This document shows positions 35,429-46,950 of a DNA stretch of 64,000 bases, in pieces. The notes below the pieces were generated by a model. That model was given only the letters and a program-made list of their open reading frames with translations, was not told the DNA's origin and searched no databases. The DNA comes from Sistotremastrum niveocremeum HHB9708 (lineage: Eukaryota; Basidiomycota; Agaricomycetes; Sistotremastrales; Sistotremastraceae): NCBI GenBank assembly GCA_001630475.1, contig KV419452.1:65403-129402 (forward strand), written 5' to 3'. Both the position numbers and the translations under genes were made by a program. Each line of letters begins with the position of its first letter. Position 1 is the first letter of the stretch.

Positions 35429-37235
35429 TAAGGCCTCCAACGAGTATCGTCAAAATAAGGGTACCCGCGAGTATACTCGCGCGGGTACCCGCCCCGGCAA
35501 CTTCCGGCGGGTATGAGTACAAGAGTTGTATTTTTCCCGCGGGTACGAGTATGGGACCATAGGGTTTTCAATTTTTCCGGGTACCTGCCGAGTATACCCG
35601 CCGAATAATTAATATATATATATTATTTATTTTATTAATATTTAATTGAAATTATTTAATAATATCGGACAAATGTGTAAGAAGTTGACTTCGAAGATTC
35701 GAACCCGCGACCTCAAAACAATCGCGGGCGCTCGCATGCCACGAGTAAGCACGCTGAGCCAGACAGACAAGTTGGAACTCTGCCTTTTTTTGACATCATA
35801 GATATTTAGATCAGGTACATACCTCAGCTGCTCGAAGAATGCTAAGTCCTTTGCTTACCTCACCGACATCCGCGAGTCTGACCGTGCGTTTGCGGTACTC
35901 GCTGCGCACTCGCCATCACGCTCGACGTTCTGTTGACCCATTCCCTCGTTCTTCGCCATCGCTATTCACTACCGCGTGGTCGACCTTCTCGCCCTCACAA
36001 CTGACACAACGCCGGCCAACATCTCGTCCACTACATCGCTGGAAAATCTATACTCGGTTAGTACTCGTCGCTCTCACATCGCATGAATCCACTGGCTTAC
36101 CTTTCTTACAGTCGTCGTTCCGATTAGTCGGATTCTCAGGAGTTGAGTAGAAGGCGATGGATGAGGTGAGATAGAGAGGTGAAGTCGGTGAGGAAAACTT
36201 GGTCTGGGAACTTGGGCTTGCGAGGTCAGGTAAGTCTCTCTTATCTTGTTGCTAGCGATCTACTACTGACAACGATTGCGACCTATTCCCTGCCATTCCC
36301 ATCTCTTCTTGCTCAAAATATCGTCACACGCACACACCCCGACATCGCCATCCATCTCACCATCCGCGTTATCGTTGTCGTTCGCCGGCCGACCGCATTC
36401 CCCTACTTCCCTCCGCATTCATCGACCCTCATATCCCTCTCTCTCCCTTCGCTCAAATGGTATCAAACTTGAATTCTCTTCACGACTTCACTAATATCTC
36501 TTTCATGTCTTCATCGTCCGGCTTCGTATCGTTCTCACCGGTATCCATCCATCCAAATCCCTTTCGTACGACAGTGTAACGACACCGCTCGAGCTTCAAG
36601 CACCCATCAAACGGCATTATCGCATTCAAGTCACTGTTATGAAGGTAATAGAGAGTGTTGAGAGGAGTTGGGTCTTTGGTCAGAGCTGTACCAGACATCG
36701 GGTGTTGAGCAAAGGTACGTGCTGTCTAGTTTTCTATCGCCTTCGTATGCTAACGAAGCACTCTCTTCTGCCTTTACTCCTTCCTTCCACAATGCCCGCT
36801 TCTCCGTGTCATATTCACATCGCCATGCCGCCGCCGCCGCCTTGTCATATTGTGCCCTCGCCCACATCCTCTCGCTCGGTTGCTGTACCCCCATCACATC
36901 AAGTTTCTATATCTTTCCTGATAACGCTGTAGTGTTTTGAAATTGATTTTGATGTAGTATAGAGCATGTACATAGAGTTCAAGCTAATAGAAATGAGATC
37001 CCGGGGTTTCTAGATGAAAGACCCGGGTATACTCGTACTCGGGCGAGTGTCGGATACTCGGATATCTCGGACTCACGGATACTCGCCGCTACCCGCGAAT
37101 ATATACGTGGGTACCCGGGTATTTAGAGGTGAAATCTCAAAAAAATTCCGCGGGTGTGAGACCTTCGGCCTCACACCACAGGTACCTGCAGGCAGGTACT
37201 TGAGTACCGCAGGTATATATTCGTTGGAGGCCTTA
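35429..37235. mobile_element. hAT-like element (inner), nested, with perfect 8-bp duplication
   Basis: Inverted termini TAAGGCCTCCAACGA (35429 on) and its complement ending at 37235, flanked on both sides by ATATCTGG (35421-35428 and 37236-37243). The terminus and the 8-bp duplication fit the hAT superfamily. Subterminal regions repeat GGGTACCCG and GAGTATACTCG. The 1.8-kb interior holds only short frames, so it is non-autonomous. Because it lies inside the outer MITE it inserted later. Confidence 0.85.
35690..35765 (-). other. tRNA-like sequence with Pol III B-box
   Basis: On the minus strand the sequence holds GGTTCGAATC, a good Pol III B-box, about 50 bases after TGGCTCAGCGTG, which resembles an A-box. 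A 7-bp stem CCCGCGA/TCGCGGG lies between. The T-stem pairs badly and no acceptor stem closes, so this is a degenerate tRNA relic or chance, not a working tRNA gene. It lies inside the inner hAT-like element. Confidence 0.3.
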
Positions 37236-37522
37236 ATATCTGGTGTATATTGGTCTCTATATGCATGTACCACATCATATGAGGTGTATATACAGTATAT
37301 ATAATATAATAATGATTAAAATATTGATAAAAGACCAGTTGTGACTGGAAAAACTGGCCATGACCGGTTGCGCAACTGGTCGCAGCCGTGACCGGTCGCC
37401 GGACCGCAACCGCAGTCGCAGTTGCCAGTCACGCCAAATTTTGGACGGCAACCGGACCGGCAGTTGCCAGTCGCACCCTCTGGGGGTCAAAAGTCCAGTC
37501 GTGACTGGACCTTGGAACACTA

Positions 37523-38529
37523 GCTGTGAGCGAAGCAAAGGTACGATTTCCATTGCCCACAATCTGTCCCGTGTCCTGAGATCGTGTTGAGCGACGACAA
37601 GCTCTCATAGTTGATCTGGCCATAGGGATTGGGTTTCCCATCTTGCTAATGGGGCCGCTCTGTAAGCCCCTTGCAGATCATGACGTGTAACAGAATCAGC
37701 TCATGAGATGTCAGATTATACACAGCGGGCTGGAGACATTTTTGACAGGAAAAAATGGTGAATAAACCATGAAGCGTGAGTAGTTTAGGGCAGGGCTTTA
37801 CCGCTGATAACAAGTTGACAAGAACGATGTCGATATCCACGTGTGCTCATGTTAAAAGGGTGAAGCGAACCAAGTGTTTGTCATTGTGATGACACCATTT
37901 TTTCACTGAAAACCATCCACACTTATCACTGATTGTCAGAGCGAACGTAGTGAATAAATGATTGATTTTTTCCGTGAATATCATCGTCAGAAACTTTGGT
38001 GCTTGCACTGAATGCCGTGTGAAAAAAAGAATGCGAGTTTCAGCTTTTTTTCACCGCGAGTATGAGCAAGACAAGATCGATATTCGCAAATTATTCGCAC
38101 TGCGCAAGAGATGATATTCGTCTAGCTTCAAACACACAGTTTTAGCACTGAACAAAATTTGGTTTTTATCGTTGCTAACCGGCCTGCGAAGGCATTGCAT
38201 AGGCTATGACTCTATTCACGATTTTGTCACTGATTCCCACCGTGGAACTGACCAGTTCCATTCATCCTTCCGCCTCCATCTTCTCACCAACAGAACCACA
38301 AGAAAATTATATTATGTTCAGTTTTTTCTCATCCTTTGACCTTCTTCATCTCGTAGATTTCTCATCGTTCTTTCATCATTTTCTCGCCATTTTCTCATCG
38401 TTTTCTTCACGTCTTTGCATCACTTCTTCAAATATCGGAATCACACACTCGCTCCACTAGTTACGGTCACTATTTACGCTAAAATCTTCCGGGCCGGTCA
38501 ATACAAGACAGAAATCGGCAAGAAAAACC
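37523..38529. other. Gene-free, AT-rich region
   Basis: Right flank of the nested elements. Only short frames occur (largest 84 codons at 38206-38460, which are Ser/Phe-rich low complexity). There are many TTTTTCACTG-like short repeats near 37880-38060, and no gene. Confidence 0.35.
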
Positions 38530-39511
38530 TATCGGGACCGTCTATAGCACCGAAGACGGAAGACTGACGGAGCGGAGTGAGGAAGGGATCGGGAGAGTGC
38601 GAAGAGCAGACTTACCAGACAGAAATCGGAGACGGAGCACAAGAGACGGAGCACAACGAACATTGAGTGAGGAAGGGATCGAGAAATAGTGATGAGCAGA
38701 CTTACTGGAGGAGACTGAGTTTTCCATCTTTGCGTCTTGAATAGGTCGATGAGCTCAGATTGAGAAGGATGATAGCGAGGGAGCTTCATCGTGCCAACCG
38801 GAACAGGATGGGGTCTGCGAATCAAGAATATTGCAGAAAGAGAACATCTGACATAAATTCCGTCAATACGGGATCCCCAATGAAGAAATGAAAGACTCAC
38901 CAAGGACCGTCTCGTCCGGTATATGACTCGATCAAGATCTCTTCGAAAAGTACTGCTGGATCGGCAAGTACGTACTAAAACTAAACCGGAATGAGAAAAA
39001 GATCGAGAAAGAACGGTGAGCAGACTGACTTGACGACAGCCTTGATCGTGATGGGCTAAAATCTGCGAGATATTTCACGATGAGGTCGGCTTGAGAAAAA
39101 TGATGTCTGAGGAACTTCTTGGAGATTGAATTCGTCCGAACTGGCAAAGATAGGACGCGAACATCAGTGTTGATCTTCGCTGGTGGGGTGACGCGTCTAA
39201 GGTGACGATTGAGCTTGCTTTCGAGACAGGCTGGCGGTGGCGACGGGTAGTAACGGATTCAAAATGTGGGAGAAAGAGAGCAGCTAAGATCAAGCAGAGA
39301 GTCGCCAGGCACGCGAGCTACGCAGGGGCATCATCAATACGGAAGAAGAAACGACGACAATAACTGAGACTTGCGGATGAGACACCGATATACCCCAGGC
39401 TGAACCCTCATCACAATAGAAGTGCACACTAGGCTTTCGTGGGCCATATGTCGGTGATGACGCGCGACACAGGAGGGGGGCTGTCTGGATGTTGGCATGG
39501 CCAGACGACAA
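38530..39511 (-). CDS. Unrecognised multi-exon gene (boundaries uncertain)
   Basis: Minus-strand frames starting MSSGHANIQTAPLL at 39511 can be linked through GT...AG introns to ILAHHDQGCRQ|YVLADPAVLFEE (around 38930-39060). That joins PHPVPVGTMKLPRYHPSQ and ELIDLFKTQRWKTQ (38720-38820). The exon starting near 39290 is in doubt because its upstream donor (GTCTCA) is weak. No known domain. Two internal stretches (SKKFLRHHFSQADLI and KLPRYHPSQSELI) look alike, but they lie in different frames of the model, so this may be chance. Treat as a probable gene with unsure splicing. Confidence 0.35.
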
Positions 39512-39599
39512 CTCCAGCGACGCGGCTGAGTCTCAAAAATAATTCGGCAAATACCGACTGCTCAGGACCCTTGCTCGAAGGAAGGCAAATATCATGTCA

Positions 39600-39760
39600 T
39601 ACATCCTATTGAATTTATTGATAGCATAGAACAGAGATACCGACTACATAGCATATCATAAGGCATAGCATATCATAAGGCATAGCATATCATAAGGCAT
39701 ACAGGCATACACGCGCATAAACAGATACATGACTTCATAGCATATCATAAGGCATAAAGG
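39600..39760. repeat. Short tandem repeat CATAGCATATCATAAGG
   Basis: The 17-base unit CATAGCATATCATAAGG occurs three times in direct succession (39647-39700) and again near 39737, with partial units between (CATACAGGCATACACG). It lies just downstream of the orphan gene ending at 39785. Simple satellite; no function is suggested. Confidence 0.8.
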
Positions 39761-39784
39761 GTCGAGGAGATGCTCTTTCAAGCC

Positions 39785-40482
39785 CTATTCGAAGGGATTT
39801 CGAAGCAAGAAAAGGGCTTGCCAAAGGTGAGGTCCGACTTGAACAAGGCTATGAAGGTGGAGGCGATGCCAGGTGACACGCGAGCAGCTCACGGGCCCTA
39901 AAGCGTCAGTTGCGTGGAATGATCGCGTCTCGAAAGAATGATCGCCGACGGTGTACGTCAGGAGCAGTTCGCCGTTCTGCAGGGAGGAGAATCAGATCAG
40001 GATCTGAAGCAAAAGCGGACTCTCACTGACATTGTAGGCGTAGCGAGCTTCGCGCCATATGGCCATGAACAAACTCCGCATGCTGATTGAGAGTACGTGC
40101 TCCGGCCCTGGAGAGTGTCCTTCGGACGACTGTGCGAGAGTGGTCGAGCTGATCGGGATGAGAGGATAGCGCTCAATGTGTCCAGGCCACTAATGAGAAT
40201 CAGCCTATTGTACGAGGACGATGCAATAACACTTACTCCGAAGATAAACCGATCGCCACCGATATCCAGGCTAGTCTCGGGAGCACGAAGCAACGATGCT
40301 CCCATGTCGGGACCGTCCATATAGAAGAGAGGTACACCAACTCTTCCATCGATATGGCGGAATACAATAGGTGGGCTGGGGACCACTCCATCAAGGGCAG
40401 GAGAGGCGGTTTTAAAGCCCTCTTTCAATAGACCATTGAAGTCAAAATGGGGAACGAACGTAGCGGGCAGCCTGTAGTTCAT
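39785..40482 (-). CDS. Orphan-family member A (three-exon, WPG...HVG-WQ type)
   Basis: Start at 40482 (MNYRLPATFVPHFDF). Exon 1 holds PIVFRHIDGRVGVPLFYMD and ends in RFIFG. After a phase-0 intron exon 2 begins WPGHIERYPL and ends SLFMAIWREARYAYN. Exon 3 gives NGELLLTYTVGDHSFE and LHLHSLVQVGPHLWQALFL, with a stop at 39785. Three other genes in this window (43976-45379, 47576-48200, 50629-51272) share the same three blocks and the same intron places. There is no known domain, signal peptide or membrane segment. Function unknown. Order and conservation of the three blocks support a real protein. Confidence 0.7.
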
Positions 40483-41272
40483 GTCGTCGACCGACCGCGA
40501 TTGAGAGACGAAGATGGGCCATTTATGTCCGTTTGAGCAGACCCTGTCGCTGAACTGACTGACAATATGCCAGAATGGGATCTTCAGCTTTCGGCGGGCT
40601 CATCGGCAGCAAGATCTGCGAAGCGAAGAAGCGTGTCGGGTCAGGGTAGCTTTGTCGCTCTATCGGGCAGAAAAGAATTCGGCAGGGCATTCGGCATGTC
40701 TGTGATCGGGGAGACCTGATTCTGAGTTCGAAGGACTTCGGGAAAGCACTGGCTTACAAGGGTTTGTATCACATCTAGATATAGATGGCATTCTGAGTGA
40801 GATCCGGATTTGTCGATCGCGATTCGGAAACTTCGAAAGCACATTCTGGAATCCGGAAAGTGCGAGATTTCTGGACTCCGGATATTCGTATCGATGGCGG
40901 AATCTGGAAAGGTTTGATCTTCGGTACGGCGTGGACTTCAGAGTGCTGAGGCATTGGGCATTCCCACCAACCGAACAAAGTTCGTTTTACTTTTGTCTTC
41001 GAAATTATACTAGTATATACCCTCCAGCGTCGATAGCATGGGTATATTTCCCCAGACTGTCTGGTGACGAGACTAGGGTGTGGGGGTTCATTTGAGAAAC
41101 TATGACACTCTAATCCGAGTGATGAAACGGATGACGCAAGCAGGGAATATCATCATTCCGTGACAAATGTGACGACTCCATCACGTTCCGTCGGTCGCAT
41201 TAAAACAATACATAGATATATACCAGTTGATTTCTTCGTAGCAAGGAAAAGGACTCAATACAACAATCAGCT
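40483..41272. other. Gene-free region
   Basis: About 0.8 kb with frames under 70 codons, overlapping on one strand; no motif seen. Many TTCGGAA/TTCCGAA-type short inverted words occur, as near 43680-43850. Confidence 0.3.
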
Positions 41273-43503
41273 CTAAAAGAAATATCGTTCATACTCAGGC
41301 GCAATGAGAATCTCTCGTGGTTCTTTGATACGCAGTTCTTCTCGCTCAACCGGACTTAATCTGCCCAAGAAATATACATCATACCAATTTTGGCGAAGCC
41401 CTGGAACAGGAGGGGCCCGCGAGTAGATGTTCGAAATGCGGCGGACGTGAGGGAGTCTGCCTTGAGTCTTGCCTCCGAAGTGAGATCCAGTCTGTCTCCG
41501 ATTGAAGTGAAGCTTGTCCAAACCACGAAGGATTCTGGTAAGCCACGCAGCTCGATCCAGACGAGGGTGAATCTTGAAAACCTCAAAGCCCTCCGCATTA
41601 TCCCCGTCCGACTCGTCACTGCTCATTCCGGCGCTGCCTAAGGTGGCCACCGCCTTCGCTACCTCATGCAGCCCAGGGGTCTTGGATGCACTCCGAACGC
41701 GGCGCCAGAAAAGCTGCAAAAAGTTATGAAAAATCAGTTGGGGTCGATAAGGAGGGGTCTGTTCAGAGACTCACATCTAGACGCCTGGCTCGCCGGCGAT
41801 CCTTCGCTCGCTCGAGAGCTGCTTGTCCCTCGGTTAGGTTGCGCTTAGCCTTACGAAAAGCGGTGCGACGGCCTCGCAAATGGACGTAGATACGTTTGGC
41901 AATGATGGAGGTGGAGTAGCCGAAGGAAGCGAAGTGTTCAATGAATTTACTAACAAAAATGCTTCGAGCTCGCTGATTCCATAATGCATTGGGTGGTTGT
42001 TGGTAGGCGATACTGAAATTTTCGGACGTGGGCCCCATATGTCTGCCTTCTTCAAAGCGTCGAATCAGTCGATTCGAAGGACGTGGGAACTGCGAAATCG
42101 AGCGAGTAGCTTCGTCGTCTGGGGAATTGCTTTGGTCGGAGTTTCGACGTTCGAGGGACGCCAAAAACCAGCGAATACGGTTCTGAAAAGAAGATTCTCG
42201 ATATAGTTACGGAATTTAAATTTGAAAGAATGGATAAACAGACCAATAATAGTAGTTGTTGAGCTTTGTGGCGAGTTGGCTTCATCTTCAGGTTCGCCGA
42301 AGAGTCCGAATCCGAATCGGTCGAGTTGAGATCGTCATCTCGAAAGGTGTCGGGGCGTCGCTTTCTGGCGTTCTGCTGCAGAAAGGCGTCCTTCAGAGTG
42401 CCAAGAGCATCAACCGTCTTGTCTTGTGTCTCCATCATCCGTTCAAAAGACTTCTGTTGGGCTTGCGCCATCTGGGAAAGCAACCGATGAAGGTAGAGGC
42501 TATCCTTGAGGCATATTAGCGAAGGGTAGTATATCCTTTGTACAAAGCGACGCACCGTGCTGACCCTTCCAGCCTCTGCAGGTCGTTCTCCACGCGTCCG
42601 GAGGGGCGGAGGTTGCGCAGCGGGGAAGCTCGAGATGGAATGTCCATGTTCTGATACTGCAGATCGTCCACCGGCCTAATATTATCGGTTTCGAGAGCTA
42701 TCTAACCAGAGCTTCGAAGTCACACACCTCATCTTCCATATCGACATCCATCTATAAATCAGGTACTCATAAGCTACTGGATACAAACGGTGCGAGAGAT
42801 CATTCACCCGATCATCTTGAATACTTAGCTGCTCTTCTTGACTTGCATGAGCTCGAGGGCCATCTATATTGTTATTATTAGTCATGGATGAAATTAGGAG
42901 TAACCGCAGGCATACGGTTTGAGTATCTATTGGCAGAATTTTCACCTGCATCAATGGTAAGAGTCCTGACGAAGATAATCGACCCGGATGTCACTCACCG
43001 GCAGACCTGTGCTCATTCTGTCTCGCAGACGGGTCTGGGTAGGTAATGGGACGATTCTCATCTGCGTTATGGGTTAGAGGCCTAACGAATATTAATCGAC
43101 GCTGATGTCACTCACCTTCAGATCTGTACTCATCCTGCCTAGCAGCCGGGTTTGAGTAGGTATTGGGATGATTCTCATCTGCAGTATTGGTTAGAGGCCT
43201 AACGAACATTAATCGACACTGATGTCACTCACCTTCAGACCTCGGCTCATTCTGCCTAGCAGACGCCGGATTCGTTTGAGACTCTGTATGGATGGTGTTG
43301 AATTGCAGACCATGTCGATGTTCTTGAAGTTTCGCTCGGAAAGAATACAGCCTGGACGCTGCTGTCTGACGGATACGTTCACCTCGATCGCGAAGCAGGC
43401 GGCGGAGTAGGTCGTCGGGACTAGGAAAAGCGGCTGGCTCATCCATCACTCTGAGGGGATGACCAAAGGATGTTCGTGTGTCTCCGTCAAGAACGGAGGA
43501 CAC
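41273..43503 (-). CDS. Unrecognised multi-exon protein with duplicated 63-bp exons
   Basis: Exon 1 (43233-43503) encodes MSSVLDGDTRTSFGHP and an Arg-rich helix. Three short exons follow, each carrying a repeat ending in ARQ(N/D)E-RS; then HGPRAHASQEEQLSIQ, a Pro-rich exon, SQMAQAQQKSFERMMETQDK (likely coiled coil) with an acidic DSDSDSS run, and a basic helical region (RIYVHLRGRRTAFRKAKR). The last exon gives GLRQNWYDVYFLGRLSP and stops at 41273. The closing motif (G-x-x-x-N-W-Y/F-D-x-x-x-L) resembles the C-terminus of many uncharacterised Agaricomycete proteins; this is recollection, not a search. Probably DNA- or RNA-associated given its charge, but that is a guess. Confidence 0.6.
42916..43178 (-). 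repeat. Tandemly duplicated exon-intron units
   Basis: Exons 43116-43178 and 42999-43061 are both exactly 63 bp, separated by 54-bp introns (43179-43232 and 43062-43115) that are nearly identical to each other, followed by a 30-bp partial exon (42916-42945) after a 53-bp intron. Coding units are DENHPNTYSNPAARQDEYRS, DENRPITYPDPSARQNEHRS and the shorter GENSANRYSN; the end of exon 1 (SQTNPASARQNEPRSE) is a fourth unit. The period is 117 bp. Confidence 0.85.
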
Positions 43504-43975
43504 TGTGTTATAACTGTGAAGAGACGAAGCAGAAGGTCCCTCGGCAGATGTCGGTTCCCGGAACAGGGTAAGGCCCTTCAGGATTCATAGGACCCTATTG
43601 AAGCAAATTTGGAGGCAACGCACTAACAAGATTGCGATGCAGAGGGTGATATTGACCAGCTAATCGAAGTGGAAGGGGATATGTCAGATGCCGAGACGTG
43701 CCGATTTCTTTCATGCCAGTTTTGGGAGCGCCGGAACCTATGCCTGTTGCCGAGACTTGCCGGATTCACCTGTGCCATTTCCGGGAACACCGAGCTCGAA
43801 GCCCGATTGACTAGGGTTCGGGTGTCCGAAATCCGGACCCTGCACCGTCTCAGAAACATAAGCAATGATAATAAATTTAATAATGGCGTTGTGTGCCGAA
43901 CTATACAACACACTTCATGGTATACAAAGAAGGGAGCCAATATGAAGAACGTTCTGTACTATAGCCCTCCAGAAC
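43504..43975. other. Short intergenic region
   Basis: No gene; opposite-strand frames of about 105 codons overlap and neither has a motif. Repeated CCGAGAC/CCGG words occur. Confidence 0.3.
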
Positions 43976-45379
43976 TCAAGTAGCGACTCGCTCTGGCGTC
44001 GTGACGTTGACCCAGTCGGAGAGATTGAAATCAAGAGCATGAGGTGAATGGACGGGCTCACAGTAATCCTTAGAGATATATGACGAGGCGGTCGCCTTCG
44101 CAACTTCGTCTATCGCGGGAAGTGGAAGGATGCTCCGTTGGCTTGCGACTGTAGGATCAACCCAGAGAGGAAAGAACATCAGGCTGAATCCGGGGCGGGG
44201 GGTGACGCTCCAAAGCGACGCTGCGGGTTGGGGCGTTGACACCCTCACCTTATTGGCGGCGGGACCAGGAGAGGTATCAGTAGGCGCGCGTGAGGTTGTT
44301 GAGGGAGGCGGAGTGGTAAGCTGGAAAGGAGAGCGCGAGAGTCGGGATGGAGGCTCAACCCCTGAAGTGTCTCGCCCGTCCTTTACACAGGAGGGCTGGG
44401 AATCACAATCGATGTTGTTAGAGTCAATGGTAAGTCCTTGTACCATGGCTTCAAACTCTTCAGGCGTCAATGAGTTCAGTGACGCAAGGAGGGGGCTGAC
44501 AATATGAGCATCGGGTATGGGGTCAGAGATAATATCGGTGAAAGTGTGATGCACGTCTTGAGTGGAGGCGGCAACGGGAGGAGTGTCGTTCGTAGAGGTG
44601 GAAGGGGGAATCGATTGTTGAGTATTCGAGGGAAGATGACCGGTCGTCTCACTTGGTATCTTCCTCGAGGACGTCCGTGGAATTGCCATTTCACAATCTG
44701 CTTCATCTGCAGAACGGCGGAGAGAAGCTGCGTGATACGGACGGGAAGCTATAGGGGGACTGTGAGGACCGGGAACATCTCCTGAGCGAGTTATCTTGAA
44801 AAACGGTTGCCATATATCCCGTCCAACGTGTTTCAAAGAGCAAAGGAAGAGTCTGTCGATCGACAACTCCTCTGCCAAAGTAGAACCTCTTGCAGCTCTC
44901 AATAAGTCAAGCTGGCATCGGGCAATGAACATGAGAGTTACGAAGGATGAGAGAACGGCTTACGTTGTCAAACACTCGCTTGAGAACACAGTATATCTGC
45001 CATACGATATAGTCGAGCTGGCGTCCGTTGATATCGATGTAAAGCGCTTCGTGATGCACTTCAGGCCACTGTTTCACAAAGTTACAGAAAACAATCGTAT
45101 TCGAACTCAATCTCGACTCACCCCTAATCTGAGCTCAACGGTTGGATATTTCCAACTCCTAGCGGGCTTGACTTTGACAATCTCATCGGCATGCATAAGC
45201 TGATCCTTCAACGACTCTGGGTCCAGGGAACCGAGAGCAATGCCTTCAATTCCCTGTGGATTTTGAAAGAAGAGGGTGTCTGTGAACACATCCCCTGCCG
45301 TCGAAAGAATAGATCGCAAGTCGGGGACTTCAGACTTTGCGTCGTAGGTAATATAGGATAGGCGTAGGTGGCTGGACAT
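43976..45379 (-). CDS. Orphan-family member B with long Ser/Pro-rich C-terminal extension
   Basis: Start at 45379 (MSSHLRLSYITYDAK). Exon 1 has DTLFFQNPQGIEGIALGSLD, matching the FFRH-NGELGVPFIALD block of member C, and ends ELRLG. Exon 2 begins WPEVHHEALY after a phase-0 intron (about 45057-45110). Exon 3 gives DRLFLCSLKHVGRDIWQPFF, the family's end block. Unlike the other three members it does not stop there but runs on for about 260 residues rich in Ser, Thr and Pro, ending DWVNVTTPERVAT. That tail has no domain I know. It is the most diverged copy in the first block. Function unknown. Confidence 0.6.
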
Positions 45380-45648
45380 GGTGTTTCGTGAAAAGAGTGC
45401 TGGACGAAGACTCCTAATTATATGCGCTGGTTACGACGCTGGTTTGGGAATGCCTTTGCGACAGATTCGCATTGTAGCTCCGACAGGGTCCGTGGGAACG
45501 TTTCCGCAGCGCTGTTAGGCCGAGGCTTGTGCCGGAATAGACGCTCCCGCTTCAGGAAATCTCTCCTGACGCGACCATCTGAACCGTTTATAAAGTCAGC
45601 TTTCGATGTCACCCATACTCTCAATTGGACTCTTTGTCTGTTCCTCTG

Positions 45649-46950
45649 ATGGCTAGTTCGAACACCTCTGCTCTCTATTTCTTCTCCATCGATGCTGCGG
45701 CAGGACAGCCTGTGCGATTCCAGCCGACCAAGCCCTTGCGCCTGACCAACGCATGCATCAACGAGCCGAAGAGTTTGGACTGGACAATCATCTTTATTGA
45801 GCATTCGAATGCCAGGGGCTTTGATTCTACGAATCCCAAGATTGCCAACCGACAGCGTATTACGAAGGAGTCGCCTATATGTTGGCTGAGACCCGGTGAT
45901 GTACTTGAAATCTTCCTAGTCCGCTTCCGTCAATTGACAGGATAGCAGCATATGAGCGCCACATTTGACATTGTTCTTTCTCCTCAGGAGGAAGTCATAC
46001 TGCGCCTGAAGAATAGCCACGGTGGCCCTGAAGTTAGGTCTGTCCTCCACGTCATCTCCTGTCTTGCCGTCCGATAATGTGTTGTACAGCACCATCACCA
46101 TCGCAGGCTATTACATGGATGCTTTTCCGTATGTCCCCTGTAGCTTGCTCTATCCTGATTGTCTAGCTCATATGCAACCTGACAGAGCGCCCATTTCCTT
46201 GAGTCATCCTGTGGCAGAGAATTTGACAGGACGTGTTGACCATGGTATGCGACTTCACCACATTTTAGAATTGTCTCATCGGTTCTGACAATCCACTGAA
46301 CTCAGACAAGGGCAAAACACCCGTCGGAGGGTTTCCATGGCGTACTACACGTTCGCCAGTTCCTTCGGTGCGTTAATCTCACTGGCTTGAATAGTCCGAA
46401 AATTCATTCACGCTTAGGCATCCTTGAAGAGGCTTAGAAGTCCTTCTCCTCAAGCTCAGGGTCACGCTCACAAGCGCATGCGGGGCATAGTAACCTCCCC
46501 CGTACGTGTCAATCTCGAAAAACTGGCGGCGATCATGCTGATTTCGCAAAATTAGCTCTCGACGCATGCCACACAGTCCAAGACCAAAGCCGTCGCATCG
46601 ACTCGAAGCAACATCGAAAGGTCTCGTCCGGGTGGCACACAGAACTTCCCTCCGTCCAGTCGTTCGCATATGAGTGGAATTGGCGCGGGTCCTAGCTTCA
46701 GTCACTCCAACAGGTAAGTGTCAGTCGGTTTCGAGTTTCGTATCTCACTCCATGCAACAGTTGGGCCCATTCACACTCGCCTCCTGCGTGGGAGGAACCG
46801 GTCTGGGGCGAATCTTTGACAATGGATTTCGGGGGTCATCGAGACGACGATTTCGGCAACCATCAGGGCGTTGGCGATAATGAAGCTGAGGGTGTAAGTG
46901 ATGGATCAAGCACAGGCAACAGCGAATACGACAGTGCTTTCAGCCAGTAG
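45649..46950 (+). CDS. Unrecognised multi-exon gene, acidic Gly/Ser-rich C-terminus
   Basis: Exon 1 starts MASSNTSALYFFSID and runs through ITKESPICWLRPGD. Downstream, GT...AG introns join EEVILRLKNSHGGPEV, AENLTGRVDH|DKGKTPVGGFPW and KRLRSPSPQAQGHAHK. Then follow SKTKAVASTRSNIERSRP (acceptor at 46576) and, across an intron (46714-46760), SFSHSN|SWAHSHSPPAW. The last exon, TMDFGGHRDDDFGNHQG to SAFSQ, stops at 46950. Inner splice sites between 45930 and 46400 are unsure, and two genes instead of one are possible. No domain recognised; basic middle and acidic tail suggest a disordered protein. Confidence 0.45.

Larger units (their letters stand above)
35199..37522. mobile_element. hAT-like MITE (outer), split by a second element
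   Basis: Inverted termini TAGTGTTCCAAGGTCCAGT (35199 on) and its complement ending at 37522. Next to them lie dense ACCGGT/TGACCGG subterminal repeats. Without the inner insertion (35429-37235 plus one target copy) it would be about 509 bp. A second copy of the same family lies at 59584-60152 and matches the left 94 bp with one difference and the right 95 bp with about four. No 8-bp duplication is visible at the outer flanks (CCGGTCCC against GCTGTGAG), so one flank may have changed. No transposase is encoded. Confidence 0.75.

Noticed and set aside
35690-35765. Working tRNA gene
   Set aside because: The B-box is good but the T-stem is mismatched and no acceptor stem closes.
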